The notes under the pieces were generated by a model. The model saw nothing but the letters and a program-made list of their open reading frames with translations, did not search any database and was not told where the DNA came from. The position numbers and the translations under genes were made by a program. Shown piece by piece: positions 1 to 10,173 of a stretch of DNA of 64,000 bases. Positions within the stretch are counted from its first letter, which is position 1; each line of letters opens with the position of its first letter. Origin of the DNA: Billgrantia gudaonensis (GTDB taxonomy: Bacteria > Pseudomonadota > Gammaproteobacteria > Pseudomonadales > Halomonadaceae); the NCBI RefSeq assembly GCF_900100195.1, contig NZ_FNES01000007.1:124001-188000 (forward strand). Reading direction: 5' to 3'.

Positions 1-579
1 GAACTGGGCCATGAGGTCGCCTGCCACGGCTATCGCTGGATCCACTATCAGGAGGTCCCGGAGGCGGTCGAGCGCGAGCATTTGCAGAAGGCCATGGCGA
101 TCTTCCAGCGCCTCTACGGCGAGAAGCCGCTGGGTTGGTACACCGGCCGCGACAGCCCCAACACTCGCCGACTGGTGCTCGACGAGGGCGGCTTCCTCTA
201 CGACAGCGACTACTACGGCGACGACCTGCCGTTCTGGACGCGCGCGACGGACAGCCAGGGCCGGGCACACGACCACCTGATCGTGCCTTATACCCTGGAC
301 AGCAACGACATGCGCTTCGCCGCACCGCAGGGCTTCAATACCGCCGAGCACTTCTTCACTTACCTGCGCGATGCCTTCGACGTGCTCTATGAAGAGGGTG
401 AGGAGACGCCCAAGATGCTCTCGGTGGGCATGCACTGCCGCCTGCTCGGTCGCCCCGGCCGTTTCCGCGCCCTGCAGCGCTTCCTCGACCACATCGAGGC
501 GCACGACCGGGTTTGGGTGGCGCGGCGCGTCGATATCGCGCGGCACTGGGTGGAGCATCACCCGGCGCCTGGACGTTGA
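1..579 (+). CDS. puuE: Allantoinase PuuE, 3' part (cut by window edge)
   Basis: Only the last 192 residues are in the window. The frame is open from base 1 and ends with TGA at 577-579, so the start lies upstream. PuuE-type allantoinases are cofactor-independent members of the polysaccharide-deacetylase (NodB) fold and hydrolyse allantoin to allantoate in the cytoplasm. Recognisable stretches are ELGHEVACHGYRWIHY at the left edge, YGEKPLGWYTGR and DSDYYGDDLPFW. It is followed on the same strand by allE, allA and the glyoxylate genes, which supports a purine-catabolic role. The allantoate amidohydrolase step (AllC) is not seen here and may lie to the left. A generic deacetylase is the alternative, but the context makes that unlikely. 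Confidence 0.88.
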   Translation, partial: ELGHEVACHGYRWIHYQEVPEAVEREHLQKAMAIFQRLYGEKPLGWYTGRDSPNTRRLVLDEGGFLYDSDYYGDDLPFWTRATDSQGRAHDHLIVPYTLDSNDMRFAAPQGFNTAEHFFTYLRDAFDVLYEEGEETPKMLSVGMHCRLLGRPGRFRALQRFLDHIEAHDRVWVARRVDIARHWVEHHPAPGR

Positions 580-611
580 ATGCTAGCTTTATCGTAGCCG
601 GACGTCTCGTT

Positions 612-808
612 CGAGGCTGATCCGGCGACAGGTCTACGAGGGGGCGCTGTGAACCCTTCCCTGGGCGCTACCGATGCCCTGCTTCGCTCTCGCGTCCTGC
701 TCCGCTTGCAGGACCGGTGCTGGCCATCCATGGCCAGCCCGTTCGAAGCAGTGCTTCTCACCCATGGCATCGGACCCCCTCTGCGACCTTGTCCCCCGGC
801 GCCTCTCG
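612..808 (+). repeat. Long palindromic intergenic repeat, copy 1 (long form)
   Basis: This 197-base unit fills most of the 320-base gap between puuE and allE. Its ends are imperfect inverted repeats (CGAGGCTGATCCGGCGACAGG against the complement of CCTTGTCCCCCGGCGCCTCTCG). Inside are the signature GCGCTGTGAACCCTTCCCTG, an outer CCGATGCC/GGCATCGG pair, CTGCTTCG/CGAAGCAG, and a central GCTGGCCATCCATGGCCAGC hairpin. Bases 644-782 match copy 2 (1798-1936) with only two differences, so one probably arose from the other recently. No transposase or convincing ORF is present. Function is unknown; an extended RNA hairpin or cruciform is expected. Confidence 0.85.
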
Positions 809-899
809 CTTGGGTGGCATAGTCGGCCTCGAGAGCGGTGAGCCGCTCGATTCAAAGCACGTGACTTTTCCGGTCTTCATTTTTCTGCCAGGACATATC

Positions 900-1733
900 A
901 TGAGCCAACGCACCTACTACGCCCCCCACGGCGGCCACCCGCCCCAGACTCAGCTGCTCTCCGACCGGGCGGTGTTCACCGAGGCCTACGCCGTCATCCC
1001 CAAGGGGGTGATGCGCGACATCGTCACCAGCAACCTGCCGTTCTGGGAGAACACTCGGCTGTGGGTGCTGGCGCGCCCGCTCTCCGGCTTCGCCGAGACC
1101 TTCTCCCAGTACATCATGGAGGTCGGCCCCGATGGCGGCAGCGAACGCCCCGAGCTCGATTCCGCTGCCGAGGGCGTGCTTTTCGTGGTGGAAGGCGAGA
1201 TGACCCTGACCGTCGGCGGCGAGCGCCACCGCATGGTGCCTGGCGGCTACGCCTTCCTGCCGCCGGGCAGCGACTGGCAGCTGCGCAACGAGTCCGGAGC
1301 CCCGGTGCGCTTCCACTGGGTGCGCAAGGCCTACGAGTTCGTCGAGGGCATCGCGGTGCCGGAAGCGTTCGTGGTCAACGAGAATGACATCGCCCCCAAC
1401 GAGATGCCGGACACCGAGGGGCGCTGGGCCACCACGCGCTTCGTCGACCCGGAAGACGTGCGTCACGACATGCACGTCAACATCGTCACCTTCCAGCCGG
1501 GGGCAGTGATTCCCTTCGACGAGACTCATGTCATGGAGCACGGCCTCTACGTGCTGGAAGGGAAGGCGGTCTACCACCTGAACCAGGACTGGGTCGAGGT
1601 CGAGGCCGGCGATTTCATGTGGCTGCGCGCCTTCTGCCCCCAGGCCTGCTACGCCGGCGGCCCGGGGCCGTTCCGTTATTTGCTGTACAAGGACGTGAAC
1701 CGCCACGCGGCGCTGCGCTTGGGTGCTCGCTGA
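900..1733 (+). CDS. allE: (S)-ureidoglycine aminohydrolase (bicupin)
   Basis: A 277-residue protein of the UGlyAH/AllE family, which releases ammonia from (S)-ureidoglycine to give (S)-ureidoglycolate. Two cupin halves are visible, roughly residues 40-140 and 190-270. The C-terminal cupin carries the manganese-binding pattern in DETHVMEHG (Glu, His, His), with the later Gln in FCPQACYAGG, matching the family ligands. I start at ATG 900 (MSQRTYYAPHGG), because homologues begin here and the longer frame from 717 runs through the palindromic repeat. Length is close to the roughly 260 residues of E. coli AllE. It lies between puuE and allA and links allantoate breakdown to glyoxylate release. Confidence 0.9.
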   Translation: MSQRTYYAPHGGHPPQTQLLSDRAVFTEAYAVIPKGVMRDIVTSNLPFWENTRLWVLARPLSGFAETFSQYIMEVGPDGGSERPELDSAAEGVLFVVEGEMTLTVGGERHRMVPGGYAFLPPGSDWQLRNESGAPVRFHWVRKAYEFVEGIAVPEAFVVNENDIAPNEMPDTEGRWATTRFVDPEDVRHDMHVNIVTFQPGAVIPFDETHVMEHGLYVLEGKAVYHLNQDWVEVEAGDFMWLRAFCPQACYAGGPGPFRYLLYKDVNRHAALRLGAR

Positions 1734-1764
1734 GACGTGGGAGGCTTGCAGTAGCTTCGCCGCT

Positions 1765-1960
1765 CGAGGCTGATCCGGCGACAGGGTTTCGAGGGGGGCG
1801 CTATGAACCCCTCCCTGGGCGCTACCGATGCCCTGCTTCGCTCTCGCGTCCTGCTCCGCTTGCAGGACCGGTGCTGGCCATCCATGGCCAGCCCGTTCGA
1901 AGCAGTGCTTCTCACCCATGGCATCGGACCCCCTCTCCACCCTGTCCCCGGCGCCTCTCG
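1765..1960 (+). repeat. Long palindromic intergenic repeat, copy 2 (long form)
   Basis: This 196-base unit lies between allE and allA in the same orientation as copy 1. It has the same inverted ends (CGAGGCTGATCCGGCGACAGG and CCTGTCCCCGGCGCCTCTCG), the GAACCCCTCCCTGGGCGCTAC signature region and the central palindrome. With copy 1 it brackets allE as a direct repeat of about 139 nearly identical bases, so homologous recombination could delete allE. Short spurious reading frames run through it in several phases; I reject them as genes because they are the repeat itself. Confidence 0.85.
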
Positions 1961-2022
1961 CTCGGATGGCTGCATCGCTCCGCCATCCAAGGTTTCAATA
2001 AGGCCTGGGAAATGGAGTCTAT

Positions 2023-2511
2023 ATGTTGGAACTCAAAGCCGCGCCGCTGACGCCGGAGGCCTTCGCTCCCTTCGGCGACGTCATCGACACGCGTACCGCC
2101 GACTATTTTCACATCAACGCCGGACGTACCCGGCGCTACCACGACCTGGCCAGGGTCGAGACCCTGGGCGAAGAGGCTCGCACGCTGATCAGCATCTTCG
2201 TCAGCCGGCCGGTGACGCTGCCCCTGGAACTCGACTTCCTCGAGCGTCATCCGCTGGGCAGCCAGGCCTTCATGCCGCTGCACGAGGAGCGCTTCGTGAT
2301 CGTTGTCGCGCCACCGGGCGACAGCATCGACCCGAGCGAGGTGCGCGCCTTCGTCACCGATGGCCGCCAGGGGGTCAACTACCGCACCGGGACCTGGCAC
2401 GCCATTCAGTCGGTGCTGGAGCGCGAGGGCGAGTTCCTGGTCGTCGACCGCGGCGGCGAGGGCCATAACTGTGACGAGCATCCACTCGCGGTCCGCGTGA
2501 CCCTGGAGTGA
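2023..2511 (+). CDS. allA: Ureidoglycolate lyase
   Basis: A 162-residue protein with the size and motifs of AllA (E. coli AllA is about 160 residues). AllA splits (S)-ureidoglycolate into glyoxylate and urea. Visible family stretches are FGDVIDTR near residue 20, HINAGRTRRYHDLA, MPLHEERFVIVVAPPG near the middle, and GVNYRTGTWHA in the C-terminal cupin-like barrel. The ATG is preceded by TGGAG at 2013-2017. It is the last allantoin-specific gene; a rho-independent terminator at 2548-2577 separates it from gcl, so the glyoxylate genes downstream probably have their own promoter. Confidence 0.9.
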   Translation: MLELKAAPLTPEAFAPFGDVIDTRTADYFHINAGRTRRYHDLARVETLGEEARTLISIFVSRPVTLPLELDFLERHPLGSQAFMPLHEERFVIVVAPPGDSIDPSEVRAFVTDGRQGVNYRTGTWHAIQSVLEREGEFLVVDRGGEGHNCDEHPLAVRVTLE

Positions 2512-2547
2512 CCCCGCGAGAGGATTTCCTCTGAACTTCATTCGATG

Positions 2548-2577
2548 CCCAGGCAGTTGATAGAGCCTGGGTTTTTT
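2548..2577 (+). terminator. Rho-independent terminator after allA
   Basis: A 7-bp perfect stem (CCCAGGC at 2548-2554 with GCCTGGG at 2565-2571) with a 10-base loop is followed directly by TTTTTT. It starts 36 bases after the allA stop. Confidence 0.85.
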
Positions 2578-2595
2578 GCGGCTCTTCAATAATGT

Positions 2596-2653
2596 GAAAA
2601 TATTTTCCATAAAAAATTGACAGCCAGGCAGTGGCTGTCTAGCTTCGTATATA
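2596..2653 (+). promoter_or_regulatory. Probable gcl operon promoter and operator region
   Basis: An AT-rich stretch unlike the surrounding DNA. It holds the perfect 12-bp palindrome GAAAATATTTTC (2596-2607), a perfect -35 hexamer TTGACA (2617-2622), and a perfect 8-bp inverted repeat GACAGCCA/TGGCTGTC (2619-2626 and 2632-2639) that overlaps the -35 and fills the spacer. The matching -10 is weak (TAGCTT at 2640-2645 with a 17-base spacer; TATATA at 2648 is an alternative). The inverted repeat is well placed for a repressor such as the GntR protein encoded at 9372, but that pairing is inference. Confidence 0.5.
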
Positions 2654-2721
2654 GAAAGGATTCAGAAATAATTTCCACAAACTGGTTCCCCATAACAACA
2701 CCACTCACGGGAGGATCCGTC

Positions 2722-4497
<1,776 letters not shown>

Positions 4498-4546
4498 CAT
4501 TTGCACCAAGCCCCGTTACATGTTTAGCGACCCAAAGGAGTTCGAG

Positions 4547-5323
4547 ATGCCCAAGTTCGCCGCCAACCTCAGCATGCTGTTCACCGAGGTGGACTTCCTC
4601 GATCGCTTCGCGGCCGCCGCCAAGGCCGGCTTCAAAGGCGTCGAGTACCTCTTCCCCTACGACTATCCGGCCGCCGACATCAAGGCCCGGCTCGACGAAC
4701 ACGGCCTGACCCAGGTGCTGTTCAATCTGCCGGCTGGCGACTGGGGCGCCGGCGAGCGCGGCATCGCCTGCCACCCGGATCGCGTGGCGGAGTTCTGCAC
4801 CGGCGTCGACCGCGCCATCGACTACGCCAAGGTGCTGGGCAACACCCAGGTCAACTGCCTGGCCGGCATCCAGCCCGCCGGCGTCGGCGCCGCCGAGGCC
4901 CGCCGCACGCTGGCCGACAACCTGCGCTATGCTGCCGACAGGCTCGAGACAGCGGGCATTCTGCTGGTTGCCGAGCCGATCAATACTCGCGACATCCCCG
5001 GTTTCTTCCTCAATCGCACCGAGCAGGCCCTGGCGATCTTCGACGAGGTAGGCAGCGCCAACCTCAAGCTGCAGTACGACATCTATCATATGCAGATCAT
5101 GGAGGGCGATCTGGCGCCGACCATCGAGAAGCACCTGGATCGCATCGCCCACGTGCAACTGGCCGACAACCCGGGGCGCCACGAGCCGGGCACCGGCGAG
5201 ATCAACTACCCGTTCCTGTTTGCCCACCTCGACCGGTTGGGCTACGACGGCTGGGTCGGCTGCGAGTACAAGCCGGCGGCGACAACGAAGGAAGGCCTGG
5301 GCTGGCTGGATAGCGTTCGCTGA
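4547..5323 (+). CDS. hyi: Hydroxypyruvate isomerase
   Basis: A 258-residue TIM-barrel protein of the xylose-isomerase-like/Hyi family, interconverting tartronate semialdehyde and hydroxypyruvate. Typical stretches are MPKFAANLSMLFTEVDFLDR at the start, FNLPAGDWGAGERGIAC near residue 65, LVAEPINTRDIPGFF with the metal-binding Glu near 145, LQYDIYHMQ, and VQLADNPGRHEPGTGEINY with the conserved DxPGRHEPG pattern. ATG 4547 follows AAAGGAG at a good distance; an upstream ATG at 4520 would add nine non-conserved residues. It sits 49 bases after gcl, presumably in one transcript. Confidence 0.93.
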   Translation: MPKFAANLSMLFTEVDFLDRFAAAAKAGFKGVEYLFPYDYPAADIKARLDEHGLTQVLFNLPAGDWGAGERGIACHPDRVAEFCTGVDRAIDYAKVLGNTQVNCLAGIQPAGVGAAEARRTLADNLRYAADRLETAGILLVAEPINTRDIPGFFLNRTEQALAIFDEVGSANLKLQYDIYHMQIMEGDLAPTIEKHLDRIAHVQLADNPGRHEPGTGEINYPFLFAHLDRLGYDGWVGCEYKPAATTKEGLGWLDSVR

Positions 5324-5346
5324 GAGGAGCGGAAGGCATTTGGCCC

Positions 5347-5460
5347 GATGAGCTGTCCCGGCGGCAAGTCTGTGCGAGGGCGCTGTGAACCCATCCCTGG
5401 GCGCTACATTTGCCATCCATGGCAAATGACCCTCGCTGCGACTTGCCCCCGGCGCTCATC
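5347..5460 (+). repeat. Palindromic intergenic repeat, copy 3 (short form)
   Basis: A 114-base imperfect palindrome between hyi and glxR. The arms GATGAGCTGTCCCGGCGGCAAG (with a small bulge) and CTTGCCCCCGGCGCTCATC pair, as do GCGAGG and CCTCGC further in. The shared signature GCGCTGTGAACCCATCCCTG and the central ATTTGCCATCCATGGCAAAT hairpin are present. It lacks the extra inner arms of copies 1 and 2, so it is a short form of the same family. Confidence 0.85.
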
Positions 5461-5526
5461 TCCCAAGCCGGTGGAAAACGTGCCTTAGTACAGAAAGCAT
5501 AAAGACAAGCTGAAAGGAGAAGCATC

Positions 5527-6414
5527 ATGAGCAAGATCGGATTCATTGGCCTGGGCATCATGGGCCGCCCCATGGCGGGCCATCTGCTGGACGCCGGGCA
5601 CGAGCTCGTTACCGTCGAGCGCAGCAAGCCGCTGGCCAGCGAACTGGCCGACAAGGGCATGCAGACGCTCGTCCATCCCAAGGCCGTGGCCGAGCAGGCC
5701 GAAGTGGTCATCACCATGGTGCCGGATACCCCGGACGTGGAGCAGGTGCTGTTCGGCGAGAACGGCGTCATCGAGGGCCTGCAGCCGGACACCCTGGTGA
5801 TCGACATGAGCTCCATCGCGCCCGTGCCGACCCGCGAATTCGCCAGGCGCATCGTCGAGGCCGGCGGCGAGTACGTCGATGCGCCGGTTTCCGGCGGCGA
5901 GGGCGGCGCCATCAACGCGGCCCTCACCATCATGGTGGGAGCCACCGACCAAGGCTTCGAGCGTGCCCGCCCGATTCTCGAAGTGATGGGTAAGACGATC
6001 ACTCACATCGGCGGCCACGGCGACGGCCAGACCTGCAAGGTGGCCAACCAGATCGTGGTGGCGCTGACCATCGAGGCGGTGGCCGAAGGGCTGCTGTTCG
6101 CCTCCAAGGCCGGCGCCGACGTGGCCAAGGTGCGCGAGTCGCTGCTCGGCGGTCTGGCCCAGTCGAAGATTCTCGACGTGCACGGCGCGCGCATGATCCA
6201 GCGCACCTTCGACCCGGGCTTCAAGATCAAGCTGCATCAGAAGGACCTCAACCTGGCGCTGGAAGGGGCGCGCAGCCTCGATCTGGCGCTGCCCGGTACC
6301 GCCAACGCCCAGCAGCTGTTCCAGGCCTGCGCGGCCCACGGCGGCGCCGACTGGGATCATTCCGGCATCCTGCGTGCGCTGGAAGGGCTGGCCAACCACG
6401 AGGTGGAAGGGTAG
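5527..6414 (+). CDS. glxR: Tartronate semialdehyde reductase
   Basis: A 295-residue NAD(P)-dependent beta-hydroxyacid dehydrogenase (3-hydroxyisobutyrate dehydrogenase family). The N-terminal Rossmann motif is GFIGLGIMGRPMAGH. The substrate loop DAPVSGGEGGA lies near residue 120, and CKVANQ near 170 contains the catalytic lysine. Family and context indicate reduction of tartronate semialdehyde to D-glycerate. AAAGGAGAAGC precedes the ATG. The palindromic repeat copy 3 lies upstream, between hyi and this gene, and could modulate expression. GarR is the close paralogous alternative; the gcl-hyi context favours GlxR. Confidence 0.93.
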   Translation: MSKIGFIGLGIMGRPMAGHLLDAGHELVTVERSKPLASELADKGMQTLVHPKAVAEQAEVVITMVPDTPDVEQVLFGENGVIEGLQPDTLVIDMSSIAPVPTREFARRIVEAGGEYVDAPVSGGEGGAINAALTIMVGATDQGFERARPILEVMGKTITHIGGHGDGQTCKVANQIVVALTIEAVAEGLLFASKAGADVAKVRESLLGGLAQSKILDVHGARMIQRTFDPGFKIKLHQKDLNLALEGARSLDLALPGTANAQQLFQACAAHGGADWDHSGILRALEGLANHEVEG

Positions 6415-6484
6415 GCGCTGGACTTGCCAGTGCCGAACCGTCCATCATCGGACTTCCCGGCCATTCGCAAGGAGTGTTTCCCCG

Positions 6485-7795
6485 ATGAGCGAACTTCCTT
6501 CCCTGCCGGAACTGGAGCCCACGGCGGACGTCGCTGCCTGGCTTCGCCAGTTGGCCGACGTGGCGGTGGCCGCGGTGCACCCCGAGACTCTGGTGGCCGA
6601 CCAGTTGCCCGATCCGCCGCCAGGGCGCACCGTGGTGGTCGGGGCCGGCAAGGCGGCAGCGGCCATGGCCGCCGCGCTGGAGCGCGCCTGGCAGACACGC
6701 TGCCCCGAAGCGCCGCTCGAAGGCCTGGTCGTCACCCGCTATGGCCATGGGGAGACGTGTCGGCGCATCGAAGTGCTGGAGGCCTCGCATCCCATGCCCG
6801 ACGACCTGGGCGAGAAGGCCGCGCGGCGGATGCTCGAGGCCGTCGGGAGCCTCTCCAAGGATGACCGCGTGATCGCGCTGATCTCCGGCGGCGGCTCGGC
6901 GCTGATGACGCTGCCGGCGCCGGGAATCTCCCTGGCCGACAAGCAGGCGCTGAACCGCGAGCTGCTGCGCTGCGGGGCGCCGATTCGCGACATCAACACC
7001 GTGCGCCGCCACCTCTCGGCCATCAAGGGCGGGCGACTCGCCGCGGCGGCCCACCCCGCCCAGGTGATCACCTGGCTGATCTCCGACGTGCCGGGCGACG
7101 AGCCCTCGCTGGTCGCTTCCGGACCGACGCTGCCCGATGCCACCACGCCAGCGGATGCCCTGGCGGTGCTCGAACGCTACGCCATCGCGGTACCCGAGGC
7201 GGTGCGTCGCCACCTGAGCGGCGATCATGCGGCGCCGGCACCCACGGATGCCGCATTCGCCCGTGACGAGACGGTGCTGCTCGCCCGCGCCGCCGATGCG
7301 CTCGAGGCGGCACGCCGCGCCGCCGAGGCCGCCGGCGTAACGGTGCGCGTGCTGGGCGACGACCTGGAAGGCGAGGCCCGCGAGCTGGGGCGTGAGCAGG
7401 GGCGCCAGGCGCTTGCCGCTCAGTCGGAAATCCGCAGGCCGCTGCTGCTGGTCTCCGGCGGCGAGACCAGCGTCACCGTGGCCGGTGATGGGCGCGGAGG
7501 GCGTAACGTGGAGTACCTGCTGGGCCTCTTCGATGCGTTGCAGGGAGCGCCGGGCATCCATGCGCTGGCCATCGACACCGACGGCATCGACGGTTCGGAG
7601 GACAATGCCGGAGCGTTGTTCTCTCCGCCGGACTTCCAGCGAGCCCGCGAGCTGGGTCTCGATCCGCTCGATTTCCTGTCGCGCAACGATGCCTATACTT
7701 TCTTTCAGGCGTTGGGCAGGTTGATCGCCACCGGCCCGACCCGTACCAACGTCAACGACTTTCGTGCCATTCTGCTGTTACCGAGGACACCATGA
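6485..7795 (+). CDS. ttuD: Glycerate kinase, MOFRL family
   Basis: A 436-residue glycerate kinase of the TtuD/GckA class (DUF4147 domain, then the C-terminal MOFRL domain). Enzymes of this class phosphorylate D-glycerate, usually to 2-phosphoglycerate. Visible motifs are [17 protein letters not shown] near residue 45, [13 protein letters not shown] near 130, [16 protein letters not shown] near 170, [29 protein letters not shown] near 320, and [19 protein letters not shown] start at ATG 6485 after AAGGAGTGTTTCCCCG. The stop overlaps the pyk start by four bases (ATGA), implying translational coupling. Confidence 0.93.
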   Translation: MSELPSLPELEPTADVAAWLRQLADVAVAAVHPETLVADQLPDPPPGRTVVVGAGKAAAAMAAALERAWQTRCPEAPLEGLVVTRYGHGETCRRIEVLEASHPMPDDLGEKAARRMLEAVGSLSKDDRVIALISGGGSALMTLPAPGISLADKQALNRELLRCGAPIRDINTVRRHLSAIKGGRLAAAAHPAQVITWLISDVPGDEPSLVASGPTLPDATTPADALAVLERYAIAVPEAVRRHLSGDHAAPAPTDAAFARDETVLLARAADALEAARRAAEAAGVTVRVLGDDLEGEARELGREQGRQALAAQSEIRRPLLLVSGGETSVTVAGDGRGGRNVEYLLGLFDALQGAPGIHALAIDTDGIDGSEDNAGALFSPPDFQRARELGLDPLDFLSRNDAYTFFQALGRLIATGPTRTNVNDFRAILLLPRTP

Positions 7796-9279
7796 ACCAT
7801 CCCCCCCACGCCCCCATCCACGAGCCCATTCGTCGTACCAAGATCGTTGCCACCCTGGGACCGGCCAGCGACCGCGAGGGCGTTCTGGAAGCGATGATTC
7901 GCACCGGTGTCGACGTGGTGCGCCTCAACTTCTCCCACGGCTCCGCCGACGATCATCGCCGACGCTTGACCCAGGTGCGCGAGATCGCCGCTCGACTCGG
8001 CCGCAGCGTCGCTGCCCTGGGGGACCTGCAGGGCCCCAAGATCCGCATCGCCCGCTTCCGCGACGGGCCCATCGAGCTGGAAGAAGGCCAGCCCTTCATC
8101 CTCGACATGGCACTGGGCAGCGAGGACGGCGATGCCGAACGAGTGGGCTGCGACTACCAGCAGCTGATCGACGACGTCAGTGCCGGCGACCGTCTGCTGC
8201 TCGACGACGGCCGGGTGGTGCTGGATGTGACCCGAGTGGCGGGGCGTGAAATCCATACCACCGTGACGGTGGGCGGCACGCTCTCCAACAACAAGGGCAT
8301 CAACAAGCAGGGTGGCGGGCTTTCCGCTCCGGCGCTCACCGACAAGGATCGTGCCGATCTCGCCACTGCCATGGATATCGGTGTCGACTACCTGGCGGTA
8401 TCGTTCCCTCGCAGCGCGGCGGACATGCAGGAGGCGCGCCGTCTGCTCGGCGAAGCGGGAGAAGACATCGGCCTGGTGGCCAAACTCGAGCGCGCCGAGG
8501 CGGTGGCCGATGAGGCCACCCTCGACGCCATCATCCAGGCCAGCGAGGCGGTGATGGTGGCGCGCGGCGACCTGGGCGTGGAGATCGGCGATGAGGCGCT
8601 GATCGGCACCCAGAAGCGCATCATCAAGCGTGCCCGCACGCTCAACCGGGCGGTGATCACCGCCACCCAGATGATGGAGTCGATGATCGAATCGCCCCTG
8701 CCCACTCGCGCCGAAGTGTTCGATGTCGCCAACGCCGTGCTCGACGGTACCGATGCGGTGATGCTCTCCGCCGAGACCGCAGCCGGCGACTTTCCGGTGG
8801 AGACGATCGAGGCCATGGATCGCGTTTGCCTGGGCGCCGAGCGCGAGCGCATTGCCCAGGAGTCCGGCCATCGCATCCACGAGGGCTTTTCGCAGATCGA
8901 CGAGACCATCGCGCTTTCCGCCATGTACGCCGCCAACCATCTGGAAGGGGTGGCGGCCATCGCCTGCATGACCGCCTCCGGGTACACGCCGCTGATCGCC
9001 TCGCGGATTCGCTCGGGGCTGCCCATCGTCGGCCTGGCGCACAGCGCCATCGCCCAGCGGCGCATGGCACTCTACCGTGGCGTGGTATCGCTGCCCTTCG
9101 ACACCAGCGAGATGACCGCCGACGAACTCAACGACCAGGCGCTGGCGCGGCTGGTGGCGCACGGCATCGCCGAGCCGGGCGATCATGTCATCCTCACCCG
9201 CGGCGATCACATGAACGCCCATGGCGGCACCAATACCCTGAAGATTCTCGACATTGGCGAGCAGCATCGCGTGAATTGA
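7792..9279 (+). CDS. pyk: Pyruvate kinase, pathway-linked isozyme
   Basis: A 495-residue pyruvate kinase: phosphoenolpyruvate plus ADP gives pyruvate plus ATP. Family motifs are [14 protein letters not shown] at the start, [38 protein letters not shown] (metal and substrate loop) and [20 protein letters not shown], with the C-terminal allosteric domain after about residue 350. It overlaps ttuD by four bases, so it is probably made together with glycerate kinase. Because MOFRL-type kinases generally yield 2-phosphoglycerate, only enolase is needed between the two proteins. This looks like a dedicated isozyme rather than the main glycolytic one. Confidence 0.95.
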   Translation: MNHPPHAPIHEPIRRTKIVATLGPASDREGVLEAMIRTGVDVVRLNFSHGSADDHRRRLTQVREIAARLGRSVAALGDLQGPKIRIARFRDGPIELEEGQPFILDMALGSEDGDAERVGCDYQQLIDDVSAGDRLLLDDGRVVLDVTRVAGREIHTTVTVGGTLSNNKGINKQGGGLSAPALTDKDRADLATAMDIGVDYLAVSFPRSAADMQEARRLLGEAGEDIGLVAKLERAEAVADEATLDAIIQASEAVMVARGDLGVEIGDEALIGTQKRIIKRARTLNRAVITATQMMESMIESPLPTRAEVFDVANAVLDGTDAVMLSAETAAGDFPVETIEAMDRVCLGAERERIAQESGHRIHEGFSQIDETIALSAMYAANHLEGVAAIACMTASGYTPLIASRIRSGLPIVGLAHSAIAQRRMALYRGVVSLPFDTSEMTADELNDQALARLVAHGIAEPGDHVILTRGDHMNAHGGTNTLKILDIGEQHRVN

Positions 9280-9282
9280 TTT

Positions 9283-9292
9283 TTGTATACAA
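9283..9292. promoter_or_regulatory. Perfect palindrome TTGTATACAA, candidate GntR/FCD operator
   Basis: TTGTATACAA is a perfect 10-bp palindrome in an AT-rich patch four bases after the pyk stop and 79 bases before the GntR gene. Short A/T-flanked palindromes of this kind are typical binding sites of FCD-type GntR proteins, so autoregulation is likely. Assignment is inference. Confidence 0.55.
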
Positions 9293-9371
9293 TAAGGTGG
9301 CAAGGTGTGGCCAGCTGTCGAGAAACCTGCCAAGCTGTGCGCGTTCGTGACAGAGCGGGAGAACCCCCATC

Positions 9372-10106
9372 ATGAGTCGTGCCTGGCAGGAGGACGCAGC
9401 GGCCGCCAGCCGCGCGGGTCGGGATCGTCGGAGCGCCGACCGAATCATCGTCGAGCAGGTGCGTCAGGCGGTGTTGGCTCAGCGCTTGCCGCCGGGTACC
9501 CGCCTACCCGAAACCACCCTCGGCGAAGTCTTCGGCGTCAGTCGCTCGGTGGTGCGCAAGGCGCTGACTCGGCTGGCCGCGGAGCACGTGGTCAGTCAGC
9601 GGCCCAATCAGGTGGCCCGCGTGCGGGCGCCGAGCGTCGCCGAGACGCGCGATACGTTCGCGGCACGCCGTCTGGTCGAGGGCGAGGTCGTCGCGCTGCT
9701 GGCCGGCCGGCTCGATGCCGAAGCGTTGAACACCCTCGAGGCTCGCGTGTCGCACGAAGCCGAGGCCTATGCGGCGAGCGACGAGACGGCGCGCATCGAG
9801 CACTCCCTGGCCATCCATCACCTGTTGGCCGAGCGCTCCCCCAACCGCGTGCTGGGCACGATGTTGACCGACCTGATCCTGCGCACCTCCATCGTCATCG
9901 CCCTTTACAAGCACCCGCGGGTGGCCAGCTGCTACCTGCCCGATGACCATCCGGCACTGCTTGCCCACCTACGCAACGGCGAGGCCGAGGCAGCGCGGCA
10001 GGGCATCCATGGGCACCTGCACGCTCTGGAGGAACGGCTCGAGCTGGGCAGCCGCGATGCCAGCCCCGACCTGATGTCGATTTTCGCACGCCACGCCGCC
10101 GTGTAA
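9372..10106 (+). CDS. GntR-family regulator, FCD subfamily
   Basis: A 244-residue transcription factor. An N-terminal winged helix (about residues 20-85) contains VRQAVLAQRLPPGTRLPE and FGVSRSVVRKALTRLAAEHV, typical of GntR. The all-helical FCD ligand domain follows (about 90-220), with FAARRLVEGEVVALLAGR and EHSLAIHHLLAERSPN. FCD regulators usually sense small carboxylates; here glyoxylate, glycerate or an allantoin intermediate are plausible. It sits at the end of the allantoin/glyoxylate block, 92 bases after pyk, with a palindrome at 9283-9292 upstream. The exact ligand cannot be read from the sequence. Confidence 0.85.
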   Translation: MSRAWQEDAAAASRAGRDRRSADRIIVEQVRQAVLAQRLPPGTRLPETTLGEVFGVSRSVVRKALTRLAAEHVVSQRPNQVARVRAPSVAETRDTFAARRLVEGEVVALLAGRLDAEALNTLEARVSHEAEAYAASDETARIEHSLAIHHLLAERSPNRVLGTMLTDLILRTSIVIALYKHPRVASCYLPDDHPALLAHLRNGEAEAARQGIHGHLHALEERLELGSRDASPDLMSIFARHAAV

Positions 10107-10173
10107 TCGGCTTTACGCCTTGCGTCTGCTGCTCGACAATGCGTCATCTTCTTCTCTGAACAGGGATGCTGTG

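Noticed and set aside
558..855. Small minus-strand frames across the puuE-allE gap, repeated near 1676-1990
   Set aside because: The same peptides appear because the DNA repeat is duplicated; there is no ribosome site, and frames differ between copies.
612..1960. Insertion sequence or composite transposon around allE
   Set aside because: No transposase frame or target-site duplication is visible; the units are palindromic repeats of under 200 bases.
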